Position numbers and translations under genes: made by a program | Shown: in pieces, positions 27,740 through 40,300 of the stretch | Numbering within the stretch: position 1 is the first letter of the stretch | Layout: every line of letters begins with the position of its first letter | Notes under the pieces: model-generated | Told to the model about the DNA's origin: nothing | Database searches by the model: none | The model's input: the letters and a program-made list of their open reading frames with translations, nothing else | Source of the DNA: Linanthus parryae | Lineage: Eukaryota; Streptophyta; Magnoliopsida; Ericales; Polemoniaceae | Direction: 5' to 3' | DNA: 64,000 nucleotides | Assembly (NCBI GenBank): GCA_023055425.1 | Contig: JALGPY010000003.1 | Location: 75,119,491 to 75,183,490, forward strand

Positions 27740-30700
27740 AAGGTTTCTACTTTCCATCTGATTGATCTGCATTAAATTATGCCTGAGGCTATGATAGGAT
27801 GTGATAACCTTACCATCTTCATCAGTCTTGAGTGTTTTTGCTTTCAAATTGAAAATGAGGGCGCTACGGAGATGACACTGGAATCCGACTATTTGATAGC
27901 ACTAGAAATGGTTATACCTGATCACGAAACCCGATACTCCGCTTTCTTGTGCAGATGTATACAAGGAATTCTGTGTGAAAGTCACAAATGTATGCACCAG
28001 AAAAACAGTTATAGCACGTAACTCCTATGGATATAATAAAATAACGTAGATTTTTCTTAACGAGTCATTTCTTACCGCTACCATGCATTCACCCTTGCTC
28101 ACCAAGCTTGGAAGTTGAAACTCGTCGACTAGAAAAATGGATGTGTGTTTGTGATATGAAATAACGAGGGCAACATATTCTACCACCTTCAACGTCACGA
28201 ATATGCCTTCCTCCTCTGATTCGAACATCATACAATTTTCCATTCCCTGGATTATGATATTAATCTTGATTTTAAATGCTCTACGCATTTAATGATTGTT
28301 TATCTCTTATCCGATGAGTGCGTGATAAGATGAGGACATATGAAGACCTAGAAGTACATGCATGAATTCGTAATCACGCACGCCCGGCTGGAATGACGCT
28401 TTTTAAATTTTGAAAATCTAAATTCTATAAGGGGGGTGTATGAAACCACTCAGTGAATGCATCGGAGGATTCCCGATGATTAGCCACTCTTATGGTTAAT
28501 TTAGAGACCGTGAATAAGGAAATCAAACGTAAAAGAAATAGTGTGAGATTGAGAGATATAGAGTGTAGATCTATGATGTTGTCAACTAGTGGGATAATGG
28601 AGATGGACAAGGTTCATTGTTGAAAGGGCGACGAAACGGTTCCCGCGAGTTTGCCGGAGCAAGATGGCGATTCAAACGGAGAAAAAGCGAGATGAACAAG
28701 CGAAGTAATGAGCTTTGGTTCCGAGAATTCGAGATTGGCAGACACATCGTGTCCTATCTGTATGTTTATAATGACATGGTCAATGTTCAAGGAGTCAATG
28801 CTTTTAATACTCATACCGTTACTTATAACTCTAGATTGTAGAGTATAATGACTCATTGGACGCTAGAACCGTTATAGTTCAAAGGGTGTTTTATGGTCAT
28901 GGGGGCATGAGCCATAAGCATACTAATGAGGTCGCCCTGGTGGTCGTTCCGATGGGGGTTGTGAGCCTTTTTTCATTGGGCGTGTCATGTTTGTAACGCC
29001 CCGAGTTTCAACTTTAGGATATCTATCGGGCGACCCGAGTGTCATCTGCTAAGGCACGTGAATGTCCCAACAAGAAGTCTTACCCTAACAATTGGTACGA
29101 GAGAGAATTAAATACACTGACAATTTGAAAGAGAAACCTTACAATTATACTTTTAAGTATGATAGATATGTGATATTGTCTGATACCATTAATATGTCTC
29201 ATCTCTTCCTCCCCGATGTCCTTTCTGGTACGTCTCACCTCTTCCTCTCCATTTCTTGATTTGTTAACCTTAAACACTTGAAATGACAAAACTACCCTCC
29301 ACAAAACCCCACTCTTTTTTAAACCCAATTTGTTATATGATTTGGGCAATATTATTGGGTCACTTAGCCTAATAAACTAAGTTATCCAGTAATCTAACCC
29401 AGCCTACAAACCCCAAAACCAAAACAACTATGCTTATTCCCACCCACTCACGACCTTATCCTCTCATACAACCTCATGTCTCTCTCTCAAATTCTTATGC
29501 TCTCAACTCTCCCTCCACCGTGTTCTAGTTCTTCCCCAAACCGAAGAGACAACGTAGACTCCTCTCTCTCTCTCTCTCAAAATCTTATCCTCTCATCTCT
29601 CCCTCTCCTGGGTTCTTGATCTTCCCCAGACCAGACAAGCAGACACCAACCACGACGCCGAAGAGGACTCCTACATGATGCCTACGACGAAGGTGACTTT
29701 GATCCGGTGTGGTCACCCTCTCTCTCTCTCCCTATCTCTCTCCCCGTCTTCCCCTTTCTCATATCCAGTCTTCTTTCAGGAGAAGCCGTAAAGATCCGAC
29801 GGCGTTGTTGACCAACGATTCAAAGGCGGTTTCAAACAGTAAGGACGAATTCCATCTCCTGAGCTCTCTGTACAAGACTGCGGTGGCCGTGGGTGTTGTG
29901 GTATGATTTGCTTTTGTGTACATGTGAAGATTTTGATGTTTACCTCTGTAAGAAGTTTTAGTTAAACATATACCACTATGTCTCACATCTGCCTCATTAT
30001 GGATGAAGGGCACGGTGATGGGGTAGAATACACTATGCAGATGCGATGCTGTCTACCCAATCAAATTTACTGTCTTGCCTTGACACCTTGACAATCCAAT
30101 TGTTATCGGTACGGTCTCTGACTATGCCTGAAATATTATTGGGATAATTTAAAAAAAAAAACAAAAAAACAAAATGTAAAACAAATTAGAACAACAGTGA
30201 TTTTTTTTTTCTTAAATATATTTTCAGTAACTCAAAATTTGGATTAACTAGTTACCCCAATGAGGGGTTAGAGATGCTCTTAGATTAAGCACATGAGTTG
30301 CGAGTCTTCACCATAACACAGTGGGGTTGTCAACTCCCTATCTTTACACCCACAGTAGAAAGCTCACAAGTGGGACCAGCGCACGATAGCAGGATGGGGC
30401 CATCGCATGATGTGGTCAATGACTGTCATGAGTATACAGACACACGGGCAGATTGAAAAAACTGAAAAGAAGACAAAAAGGAACACAAAGTGGTGGTGGT
30501 GAGGGGTAGGACGAGCGTTGACTTTAAGGCAGTAGTAGCCAAAGTGTGAGTGGAAGCATCTCCCAATCTCATTGATATATAACTAATAATTTCTAATAAT
30601 TAACAGAAAACCCCCATCATCTTAAGGTGGAAAAACTAAAATACATTGCAACCCACTAAAGTCTAATTTACTTTTGTTTCTAGAGAAACAATAATACTAT

Positions 30701-31031
30701 TTCACTCTTATAGGTTGTTTGATAATAATAAAAAATCTCATTTATTTGATAAAAATAAATTGAACAAATAATTTATCTGGAATAACGTGAAAGTTCTTTA
30801 AGATGTATTAACAATCCAAGTTAAAATTTAGATTTTTTTTACCGTAAACCTACATGTATTAATATTTTTTTAACACTTAAAAAACTTACTCCATTATCAA
30901 TTTACCAACAAAAGCTTCTATTTTTTTTTTAATTTCTGACAAATAGTCTATTTTCCGTCCATCTCTGTTAGTGAAAGTAACATTAACCTATTTTTTTAAT
31001 TTAAATTTATAAAAGTTACATTTTTAAAATA
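27740..31031. other. Intergenic DNA, no supported gene
   Basis: The ORFs here (for example 27779-28021 plus and 28025-28288 minus) match nothing I recognise. At 28991 'tgtaacgccccgag' resembles the end of a Gypsy LTR, but no body follows. The stretch 29460-29760 is CT-rich with several (CT)n runs, like a 5' UTR region, yet no conserved protein follows it. The segment 30200-30290 ends 'gggttagagatgctctta', a phrase often seen at MITE ends, but its partner was not found. Confidence 0.4.
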
Positions 31032-31209
31032 GGTAAAAGACACTTTCACCCCCTCACGTTTGATGGAAAGACACTTCCACACCTTTCAGTTTGTGAAATG
31101 ATGCTTTCACCCCTTGAGTTTGGACACCAAAGGGGAGAAAGTGTGTTTTCCAAAACTGGAGTGGGGAAGTGTCTTTTCATCAAACCTAAGGGTGAAAGTG
31201 TCTTTTACC
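31032..31209. mobile_element. Small foldback MITE, 178 bp
   Basis: The two ends, beginning GGTAAAAGACACTTTCACC on each strand, form an inverted repeat of about 48 bp (31032-31080 and 31162-31209). The middle again shows phrases on 'ctttcacccc' in both orientations, so most of the element can fold. It encodes nothing. No clear target duplication was seen. Confidence 0.7.
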
Positions 31210-31249
31210 CTTTCAGAATTTGTAAAAAAAATAAAATCACATTTTACAG

Positions 31250-31620
31250 GGTTAATTGCAAAATACCCCCCCTGTGGTTACGAGTTTGTGCGTAAGAGCC
31301 CCCTGTGGTTTAGTTTATGTGTGAAATCCTAACAGACCTGTTAAATCTAACCGTGCATGTTATTAACTAGCTAATTGGGCGATTAAGGTGAGAATTAAGG
31401 TACTTAAATGACATAAATACCCTTCCTATTTATTTTCTTCTCTAGTTCTTCTTATTTCTCTTTGTTTCTCTCTCTAGTCTTCTCCTTCCTCACCAACATC
31501 TGGAAACCCACACATCTCTCTTGCTATCTCTCTCCCTTTATCTCGAGATCTTGTTCTCCTCCAATGGAAATTGATCCCAAGTGCTTTTGTGGTGTGATAT
31601 AGCCGGTTAGAAAGGTAAGA
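31250..31620 (+). mobile_element. One-ended MULE remnant with a GRF zinc-finger fragment
   Basis: GGGTTAATTGCAAAATACC with 'ccccctgtggtt' repeats (31250-31310) matches the TIR style of dicot Mutator-like elements. Downstream, 31564-31614 reads MEIDPKCFCGVI, a stop, then PVRK, followed by a GT splice-donor-like site. This matches the first half of a GRF-type zinc finger (K-C-x-C-G-x-x-x-P-V-R), a domain often carried by plant MULEs and related elements. No right-hand inverted end was found before 32265. Confidence 0.42.
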
Positions 31621-32265
31621 AAAAACTCAATCAACAAATGACGGAAATTTTACAGTTGTGACTTGTATGGAGTAAGTGACGGAAATCGATTTTTCTTTCT
31701 AGTTTTATCACTCTTCTTAGTTCCGATCAGGACAGGTCTGATTGTTACTTCAAATTTTGTGTATTTTTCTTGTTACAGCAGTAGAGTGATAAACATTGGA
31801 ATTTTTTTCAAATAGATTGATCCTCCATTGTAAGCAAGTGAGATGGTGCCCATTGTATTCAACCAAGTTCAGGTCTTGTAAGCAATTTTACAAGCTGTAA
31901 AGAACAAATTGATGATTTTGGGAATAATTTTTGTAGGAATTCTAATTTCAATTGGTTTGATGTATTTTTGTTCATAAATGGGGTCTTCTGTAGTCTGTAA
32001 GTTGAGGGGTGTACAATGCAATACAGTGTTTGGGTTATGGTTGCGGTTGGTTTGTATGATTCAGTGGTGTACTGAACCATTTGGTCAACTTTCGATTATA
32101 ATGGAGGAATATTTTAGTCAATCTGGATTATAATAGATGGTGGTAACTTTAGTTGTCAAATCCTCAACGATGAACTTGATACGTCCAGACACTCGTGTAA
32201 ATTTGCATGACATGTGATCAAAGCGTACTCATGATCATCTCTAAATACTTGATCAATATTTTTCA
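31621..32265. other. Intergenic DNA, nothing recognised
   Basis: AT-rich sequence with no coding domain. It may include the interior of the MULE remnant to the left. Confidence 0.4.
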
Positions 32266-32274
32266 ATCTTTTTA

Positions 32275-33442
32275 GGCTTAATTACTTAATGCATACCTCC
32301 AGTATACCGAAACTAACACATTGCAACCCCCACTTCTAGAATAGTCTTGTTACATCCCCCATTTGCAATAAAACCTACTTATTGAAATTGGTAACATAAT
32401 TCATACAAACACCGTTAATATAGTGAGGGTATAATTGACAAATGCATTACTGATAAATTCATATTCAATTTTTAAAATGAAAATAAAGAAAAATAAAAAA
32501 AAGAAAGAAAAATGAAAAAGATAAGTGTGAAAGAAGATTAGAAGAAGTTGAACATTTGTCTCTCGCATCTCTCTGCCTCTTGTCTATCACATCCCACTCC
32601 TCTCTGAGATCGATTCATGTAGTGGGGGTCGGAAATTAGGTCTGGAAACCACATCTCACGCTGATGAAGACAACAACAATGGCGAATAAGTTGATTCCTT
32701 CCACTGCAAGTGGCCTTCGATCTGGATCGACGGAGAGGGATCTACATACACATGTCTGAAGATATGGAGGTTTAGTGGTGGAAGCGGTGATGGTTGGTGG
32801 CTGTGGATTGACGGAGAGAAGCCGAGGTGATTGGGTTCTTGATTCGATTGGGGTGGGAATTCTGGGTTCGATTGCAGTTCCGGGTTCTAGGTTTGATTGA
32901 GTTAGGGAGACTCTACTGTTCGATCTGCGGCTAGTAACTGTCTCTCTCCCTCGATCTTTTGTATCTCGATCTCTCTTCTCTCCCTCTCTCTTTGATTATG
33001 TTTTTACTATATTTCTGGGGATCTATTCTAGGTTGGGTTGGGTTCAATCTATTCATGGTGATGAATAGAAGATGGTGGCCTCGATGATTCAGTGATGAAG
33101 TCTTGCTGGTATCAATGGCCACTTCAGGTCATTCATGGCCGAAATCTATGTAATATCTTGACGGATTCTGGATTTGTGTGGCGGTGATGGTGGTGGTTGG
33201 GTGGTTATTGTGATGATGTTCTTGATTTTCATACATAAAAACAGATTGACAATGTTACCCTTAAACAAAAGGACGTATTAGTCAACTAACGGTTCATTCC
33301 GTTAAATGTGTGACGGAGTTTGTTTACCAGTTTCATTAAGTATGATTTCTTGCAAATGGGGGATGCAACAAGCCTATTCTAGAAGTGGGGTTGGAATATG
33401 TTAGTTTCACTATACTGGGGGTATGCATTAAGTAATTAAGCC
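32275..33442. mobile_element. Non-autonomous Mutator-like element 2, 1168 bp
   Basis: Inverted ends of about 93 bp (32275-32368 and 33350-33442) begin GGCTTAATTACTTAATGCAT and are flanked by a 9-bp target duplication (ATCTTTTTA at 32266-32274, ATTTTTTTA at 33443-33451, one mismatch). The interior is GC-richer with a CT-rich stretch at 32570-32610 and 32940-32990. It encodes no transposase and no domain that I recognise. Confidence 0.82.
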
Positions 33443-33738
33443 ATTTTTTTATGTAGAATACTTTCCGCTTTCAACGCTTAACTGTTAACAAGAAGCCAAG
33501 GACCAACTGTATTTGAATGTTTCAGTAAGTCGAGATTTGCAAAAGCAAAATCAAGAGAATAGTTTACAAGATGATGATACTGGAAAACTTCAATAGCATC
33601 AACAAAGAGTAAAAATGTGCCATAAACTACAACCCGCTATTTTCTAAATTCCATATACTAGTTTCCTGTAAAAACACAAAAACAATTGTTGTATAGCTCT
33701 GACTCGATCTTTCGTGATCAAATGATACAAATTGATGT

Positions 33739-35315
33739 TGATACGGGTCAACCGTATCGTCGTCGTCCGTATTCTTTATTTAACATTCAACCAATTAGTT
33801 GATTAACGATTTGTTTATTTAATTAGCAGTTAATTAGTTTACTTATGATAATTAGTAGGGACTGAGCCATGTCTAAGCCTGTAGGAGTCTACGGTTAGGT
33901 CGTTTGTCTATTTAAACAAGCTTAGTCTTTTGTTATATTTCATCGAATGAATTGACTATTAAACAGAAAAATCTTTATTCGGTCGAAGAGTAGTTGTTAG
34001 GAAAGCGTCGTAGGCTAAAAGCTATGCGGTCAGTTTTGTCGATTTTCACAAAATCGTCAACCCCGATACCTTTACGACATCAATTGGTGCTTTCATTGAG
34101 TTTCGCCATCCTCAACTGGCAAAATTATGGTGAACACACCCAATTTCAACATCGTACAATGGCGAGAAGAATGGAAGCAACGCAGGTTGAATTCGAGAAA
34201 TCTATCCCGGCCATAGCGCAAAACATTGTCGAAAAAGCTTTCGAACAAGTCCGGAAGCAACAACAACAACAACAACAACAGATGGAGTACCCCCAAGAGG
34301 AAGCTACATCCCACCAAGAAGTACAGATATAGGACATGTAGGAAGAGGACGAAAATGGAGAAAAAACAGGGAAGTAGCAACCACCTCTGCCAACACCCCC
34401 GTCGCCCTTGAAGACCAAACTGGATTGACAGCCGCAAACGACGAACCATGCCACGATTCAGCCGGCGGCATCCGCCGCTGCTACTTCCTTTGTCAATGTC
34501 GACCAAGCAGCAATAGGTCTTCGTCGCGCCACTGATGATCCCATCGCAGATCTCCCCGCTACAATTGACGCCGAAGACACCACCACCGCCGCTCCAGCCA
34601 GCCCAATCCCAGGCGCCGCCCACAACTGGGTCCTCCATTTCATTGGGTCCCATTCTAGCTATGGGCCCAATTCCACACTCATACCCACTTCAAATTATAC
34701 CTCCTTTGGGCCTAATCCACATTTTAAGCCGACATCTTTAATTAAAAATTCTCTTGGGCCACATTCAGACTCCTACGGGCAGCAGCACAATTTGGAGGCC
34801 CATTCGACATTCCGGCCCAATCACGATTATTCAATTGGGAAATTCAGCAATCGAGTCCAATTATTCGAACCGCCAATTTGATCCGGGCACATGCAAGCGG
34901 TGCACAAATATGAGTGGGCTACTTCAAGATTTTCACCCTGAGGGCAAGGTGATTTTCAACCGCGAGGGAGTTGATACGGGTCAACCGTATCGTCGTTGTC
35001 CGTATTATTTATTTAATATTCATCCAATTAGTTGATTAATGATTTGTTTGTTTCATTAGTAGTTAATTAGTTTACTTATGTTATTTAGTAGGGACCGGGC
35101 CTTGTCAAGCCCGTAAGAGTCTAGTGTTAGGTCGTTTGTGTATTTGAACAAGATGTAGTCTTTTGTTATTTTTCTTCGAATGAATTGGTTATTGAACAGA
35201 AAATATTTATTCGGTCAAACAGTAGTTTTCAGAAAAAGTGTCGTAGGCTAAAAGCTACTTGGTCAGTTTTGTCAATTTTCACAAAATCGTCAACCTCGAT
35301 ACCTTTACGGTATCA
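33739..35315 (+). mobile_element. Short non-autonomous LTR retrotransposon (TRIM/LARD-like), 1577 bp
   Basis: Two LTRs of exactly 344 bp (33739-34082 and 34972-35315) start TGATACGGGTCAACCGTATC and end CATCA or TATCA. A near-perfect 5-bp target duplication flanks them (GATGT at 33734-33738, GATGC at 35316-35320). The left LTR is followed by a PBS-like TTGGTGCTTTCATTGAG (34084-34100), and the right one is preceded by the purine tract GCGAGGGAG (34962-34970). The interior is only 889 bp and holds a gag-like start but no pol, so it depends on another element. The LTRs differ at many sites, so the insertion is not recent. Confidence 0.88.
34159..34332 (+). pseudogene. Gag-like N-terminal fragment with polyglutamine
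   Basis: The ATG at 34159 opens 57 codons (MARRMEATQVEFEKSIPAIA onward) with an eight-glutamine run coded by CAA repeats, then a stop. It has the position and style of the start of a retrotransposon gag, helical and charged. Downstream frames to 34970 are broken, with proline-rich stretches. Probably a relic of the parental element's gag. Confidence 0.4.
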
Positions 35316-35320
35316 GATGC

Positions 35321-35879
35321 TTATTGATCAAGTATCCAAGTCACTGCCTACCAATGGATGCTATTATAATGCTGCAATAATGGCATCAAAGGATTGGGTC
35401 TGTTCCGAACCATTTCAGAATGTTGCAGCCAATCTTGCAATCCAAAAACTATCACTACTAGCCGTAAATGTTAACATTAATAAATTGCACTCCCAAACCA
35501 TACAAATCAAAACAAATTGTACATGTTAAATGTACCAAAATGTCCCATAACTTGTCTACCAAAATTTACCGATTTTTTTTCAAAGTTGACATCGGAACCA
35601 TCATAACTAGTCTATCAAAATGTACTAAAATTTTGTTGAAGTTGACATTAGTACTAACACAACTTGTATACCAAAAATTTAACCCATCTACTTCATATAT
35701 CAACGTATACCCCCTCTACGTCGTATACCAAAATATACCCCTATTTAGTTCATGTACCAAAATGTTCTTCCATATGTGCAAAAATAGTTGTCTACGCAAA
35801 AACCGACATCACGTCTTCAAAAAAGGGGTCATTGTTTTGAGGATTCCCTTCTTCCTGATAGATCAGAAGCTCTTTGGTG
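35321..35879. other. Anonymous DNA with a weak repeated phrase
   Basis: No gene is supported. The phrase 'accaaaatgt' and close variants recur loosely between 35530 and 35765 without a fixed period. A short frame at 35325-35475 looks protein-like but matches nothing that I recognise. Confidence 0.35.
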
Positions 35880-37322
35880 TCATGAATATGCGGATATATA
35901 AAAAGAAGGAGCTTTGATTCCTTGATGATGAAAGCTAGAAACACAAGTGTAACACAAGTCTCAAAGCTTCAAAGCTTTGAGACACTATGGTTTCCTTATA
36001 TGCTCTTAACTGTTCTATATTTTGCAGGTCTATAAGTTGGTGTTTGGAATGACTTTGTCATTCTGATGTTCTGAAAATACTATGGAATCATGTTTTGGTT
36101 GGTAGAACACAATGTGCAAGACTGAGTTGGATCGGGAATCCAAGTTCTTTTTGATCAACTAGTAGTCAAAGCTTCAAAGCTTTGAGAATTTCTGAATACT
36201 TCTTAGTGCTATGTTCATCTAACCAGATCTGTGTATGAAGGTCAATTCATTTGGTTTTATAATGTGTTATTGACTTATAATATTCTATTAATACTTTTTC
36301 TATAATGATTATTTGGTATATCATTTTAATTTGATGTACAAACTGTTTTTATTATCAGACAAAACTTAGCCTAATTTCTTCATGAACTGTAAGCATAATA
36401 CTGATCAGATCTTAATGCTAGTTTGCCTGGATATTGTTTCATCTTGTTTGTTGAGTGTATGCAGGGTTGTTGGGCATTCCAACGTCCATAAACAAAGCAG
36501 ATAGATATCCAAGCATAGCTATTGAAAGAAGCATATCAAGGGAGAGGATTTTAGGCATACAGTTCCTAAAAACTCTCAGGGTTGTTGCAGGCTGTTGTTT
36601 AAGAGACCAATATTTCGAATTTCAGAGAGAGACAGAGAAGGAGAGGCTGATGAACGTAGATCACTCAATTCTTCAATTCATCAGGCCATGAACACTGCAG
36701 AAGCAATATCATTCATCAGATATTGAAGAACACTTCCAAGCTTTATTGCTTATTTCTATTCAGTGTTCTTCACACTTGTATTGAACTTGTATTTTCATTT
36801 TGTGTTCTTAAACCTCACAAACTTATAAGTTTGTTCAAGTGAACAACAAAGAGGTTCTTATTGTTTCAACATGTTGTAGCTGGAACTAGATAGGTTAGGA
36901 ACCACAAGCTGTATAGGTGAAAGGTAGCTCACTTAGACTTGATATATAGGGCTAAATTTGGGTGATTAATAAGAATTTGTGTTAGAATCATGGAGGGATA
37001 AGATCCCTCAGGCAGAGACTAGGTCCAATTGTTACTAAACTTTGTAGATTCCTTGAGTTCTTGCTGCTTACTTTTAATATCTTTTCATTCCAGTCTAAGC
37101 AGGAAGTTCCAAAGCTTTGGAGTTTTCCAAATCTCTAAGCTTTGAAGCTTTTATGTTTAGCAGTTATATCTCTAGTTTCTCAAATTTTTTTCAAAGCTTT
37201 GAGATATCAACTGCATACTCTCTTAAAGTTACAAAAGACTGTTTTTAAGAAAAAGTTAGCATACTCTATTCAACCCTCCTTCTAGATATATCATGTTGAT
37301 ATACTTAAATTACAAACTTTCA
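35880..37322 (+). repeat. 5' LTR of SIRE-type Copia element (left end approximate)
   Basis: The right end is set by CA at 37321-37322, one base before the primer binding site. Landmarks shared with the 3' LTR (43986-45104) are 'cttgatgatgaaag' (about 35917), 'aaccacaagctgta' (about 36901), 'gattaataagaatt' (about 36962) and 'gcatactctattcaaccc' (37259). The two LTRs are strongly diverged, so the insertion is old. The LTR carries several copies of the palindrome TCAAAGCTTTGA. Confidence 0.65.
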
Positions 37323-37323
37323 A

Positions 37324-37336
37324 TTGGTATCAGAGC
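37324..37336 (+). other. Primer binding site (initiator tRNA-Met)
   Basis: TTGGTATCAGAGC matches the standard plant Copia PBS complementary to the 3' end of initiator tRNA-Met and lies one base from the LTR. Confidence 0.85.
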
Positions 37337-37373
37337 TTGGGTCACTGTTTAAGGATCTAAAAATCTTGTGACA

Positions 37374-40300
37374 ATGAGTAATGTAGGTGATGGAGGATTC
37401 TCACACGGAAGAGCAGCTAATAGACCTCCACTGTTCCGTGGTGATAACTTTGTGCACTGGAAGGCACTGATGAAAATGTTCATCATAGGTCAAGACATGG
37501 AGCTATGGTCTATTGTTAATGTCCCAAACCTGTTCTGTACTACTTCTGATGGAATTAGAACTGTCAAATCAGAGGAAGATCTCTCAGTTACTGAAATGGA
37601 AAAGGTATCAAAAATTACAAAGCTTTGAAATTTTTCTATTGCGCTCTTAGTGCGGATGAGTTTAACAGGATATCCAACTACAAGAGTGCAAAAGAGATAT
37701 GGGATATGCTAACGGTTACTTATGATGGAACTAGCCAAGTCAAGCAGACAAATATCAATATCCTTTTGAGACAGTATGAACTGTTTAAGATGAATTCTGC
37801 TGAATCCATCAAGGACATGTTCAAAATGTTTACAGATATTGTAAACAACTTGGAATACTTGGGAAAAGGTTTCTCAAATGAAGAAAATGTCAGGAAGATA
37901 CTCTGAAGTTTGCCAAAGGCTAAATGGGAGCTTAAGACAACTGCAATTGAGGAAGCTCAGGACTTAAGCATTTTGAAACTTGATGATCGGCAAGGAAAAT
38001 TGCTCACTCATGTGATCTCAATAAAGGAGGTAGATGGTGACATGAGTGACAACATCAAGAACCTGGCACTCAAGGAAAAGGACAATGAGAAATCTCAAAT
38101 CCTTTAAAAGTATGATGATGATGATGATGAAGCCTTAGCCTTGATTTCCAAAGCCTTGTCCAGAATTCTGAAAAAGAAGTGAAACTTTGGAAACAAGGAC
38201 TATAACAAGGAAAAATTCAGATCCTCAACCTGCAAGGATCATAAAGGTAAATCTTCTTCACATTCATATAAACCTAAAGTTATGAATTGCTATGAATGTG
38301 GAGATGCAGATCATCTGGTAATAGATTTCCCTCAAAATAAGAAAAGCAAGCAATTTCCTAAAAAGGAAACTGACAACAGAAGAAAGAAGGAAATGGTATC
38401 CTCATGGAGTGATTCAGGCTCTTTAGACTCAGATTCTGATGAAGAGCAAGCCAATCTTTATTTGATGGACGGATATCAAGAATATCACTCTACAGAGAAG
38501 CCAAGTGAAGATATGGTAAAGAATCGTTTATCTAGTCCTTCTGATGTATTGCCTGAAATCCTCAAAAGTATGTTTTTGAATGAGGTAAGTTACAGGAATG
38601 AGATTGTTTCCTTGAAAGTAAAGGTTCATGAGCAAGCAAAAGAAAACTTAGATTTAGTTTTTCAAAACAAATGTCTTGAAGCTACTAAGTTGAAAATTGA
38701 CAGTGACTTCAAAGCCTTGGACAGTATATTCAAAGCTTTGAAATCAAAAGTCAAAGAAGTTGTTGATCAAAAATCTCTTTTAATTGACAAATATGTTGAC
38801 CTAAAGAGTCATTCAGATGATTTAGAACAACATAACTTTTCATTGACTAGTAAGCTTCAAGAATCCAAGAAAATTCTTTCAACCTTTGCTGGCTCATAAC
38901 ATAAGCTAAACCTTATGCTTGGAGGAAGTATGCATTCTGTATACAGAAGTGGAATTGGTTATAATCCAAATTTTCTAAAAAGATGCCAAACCACATTTGT
39001 AAAATCAGGAAGCAGACCTTCTCCAAAATGTCACTATTGTGGTAAAATTGGACATGTGAAATTAACTTGCCCCTTTAGAAGGTTAGAACCTAATATAATG
39101 AGGAACACCTATCGTTATCAGCTTAAGGGACAAGTGAAACAGATTTGGGTTCCAAAAAGAATTAGACCACCTAACATGGTTGATTCTGAGTATTAATCCA
39201 AATTCTACACTTGGTCTAATAGCCTGTTAAGGCATTGATTGAATTTTGCAGGATGTCACCAAAGCTTTGAAAGACCAGAAATGGATTTTGGATAGTGGAT
39301 GTTCCAGACACATGAGGGAAAGAAATCTTTATTCACTGAGCTTAAAGAGCAATTAGAAGGAACAATCATACTTGGTGACAAAGCAAGGTGCAACATCATT
39401 GGTATATGTAGTATTGGTAATAACTCTGCATGGTCAATTTCAGATGTTTATCTAGTTGATGGTCTTGAGTATAACTTATTGAGTATATCTCATATTTGTG
39501 ATAAAGTAAATAAGGTAGTTTTTGACAAGGAAAAATGTGTGGTGCAAGATGAAAAATCAGGCAATTGCATACTCACTGCTCCTAGGTCACACATTGTTTA
39601 TGCTCTATGTACTGACAGAGTTGCAGGTGAAAGTATGAAATGTCTCAAAGCTTTGAAGGGTGACTCAAAGATTTGGCATAGAAAGCTTGGTCATATAAGC
39701 ATGCATACTATGAACAAACTCATCTAAAAAGATTTGGTAAGAGGCTTACCAATCCTGGAATTCAAAGATGATGAGATTTGCAAGGCATGTACCCAAGGTA
39801 AACAGACCAAGACCTCATTCAAGCCCAAGAACTTTGTAAGTACTTCTAGACCTTTAAAATTGATGCATATGGACATATGTGGTCCTATGAGGGTTCTAAC
39901 ACCCAAAGGTAAGAGATATATGCTTGTTGTGGTTGATGATTATTCTAGATTTACAAGGGTTGATGAAGCTCCTCCTTGCTTCATTAAAGATAAGTCCGAA
40001 GCATTATCTGAATTCTCAAAGCTTTGTAAAGAGCTTCAAACTTTAAAAAATTTACCTGTTGCATCTATTAGAAGTGATCATGGTACAGAATTTGACCAGC
40101 TTGATTTTGATTTCTTTTGTGCAAAGCATGGCATCTCACACAACTTTTCTGCTCCTGGAACTCCTCAGCGGAATGGAGTAGTTAAGAGGAAAAATAGAAC
40201 TCTTGAAGACATGTCTAGAACCATGCTACATGAAAGTAATTTTCCAAAGTATCTGTGGGCAGAAACTGTTAATACTGCCAATTATGTGCTCAATAGATGT

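Noticed and set aside
27779..28288. Two short ORFs next to the NUDT25 promoter, one with an RNase H-like phrase (ESDYLIALEMV)
   Set aside because: One phrase of about ten residues is not enough. No catalytic residues follow, and neither frame extends.
29460..29930. A gene start after the CT-rich stretch
   Set aside because: The 65-codon frame has no recognisable domain and no credible downstream exon was found.
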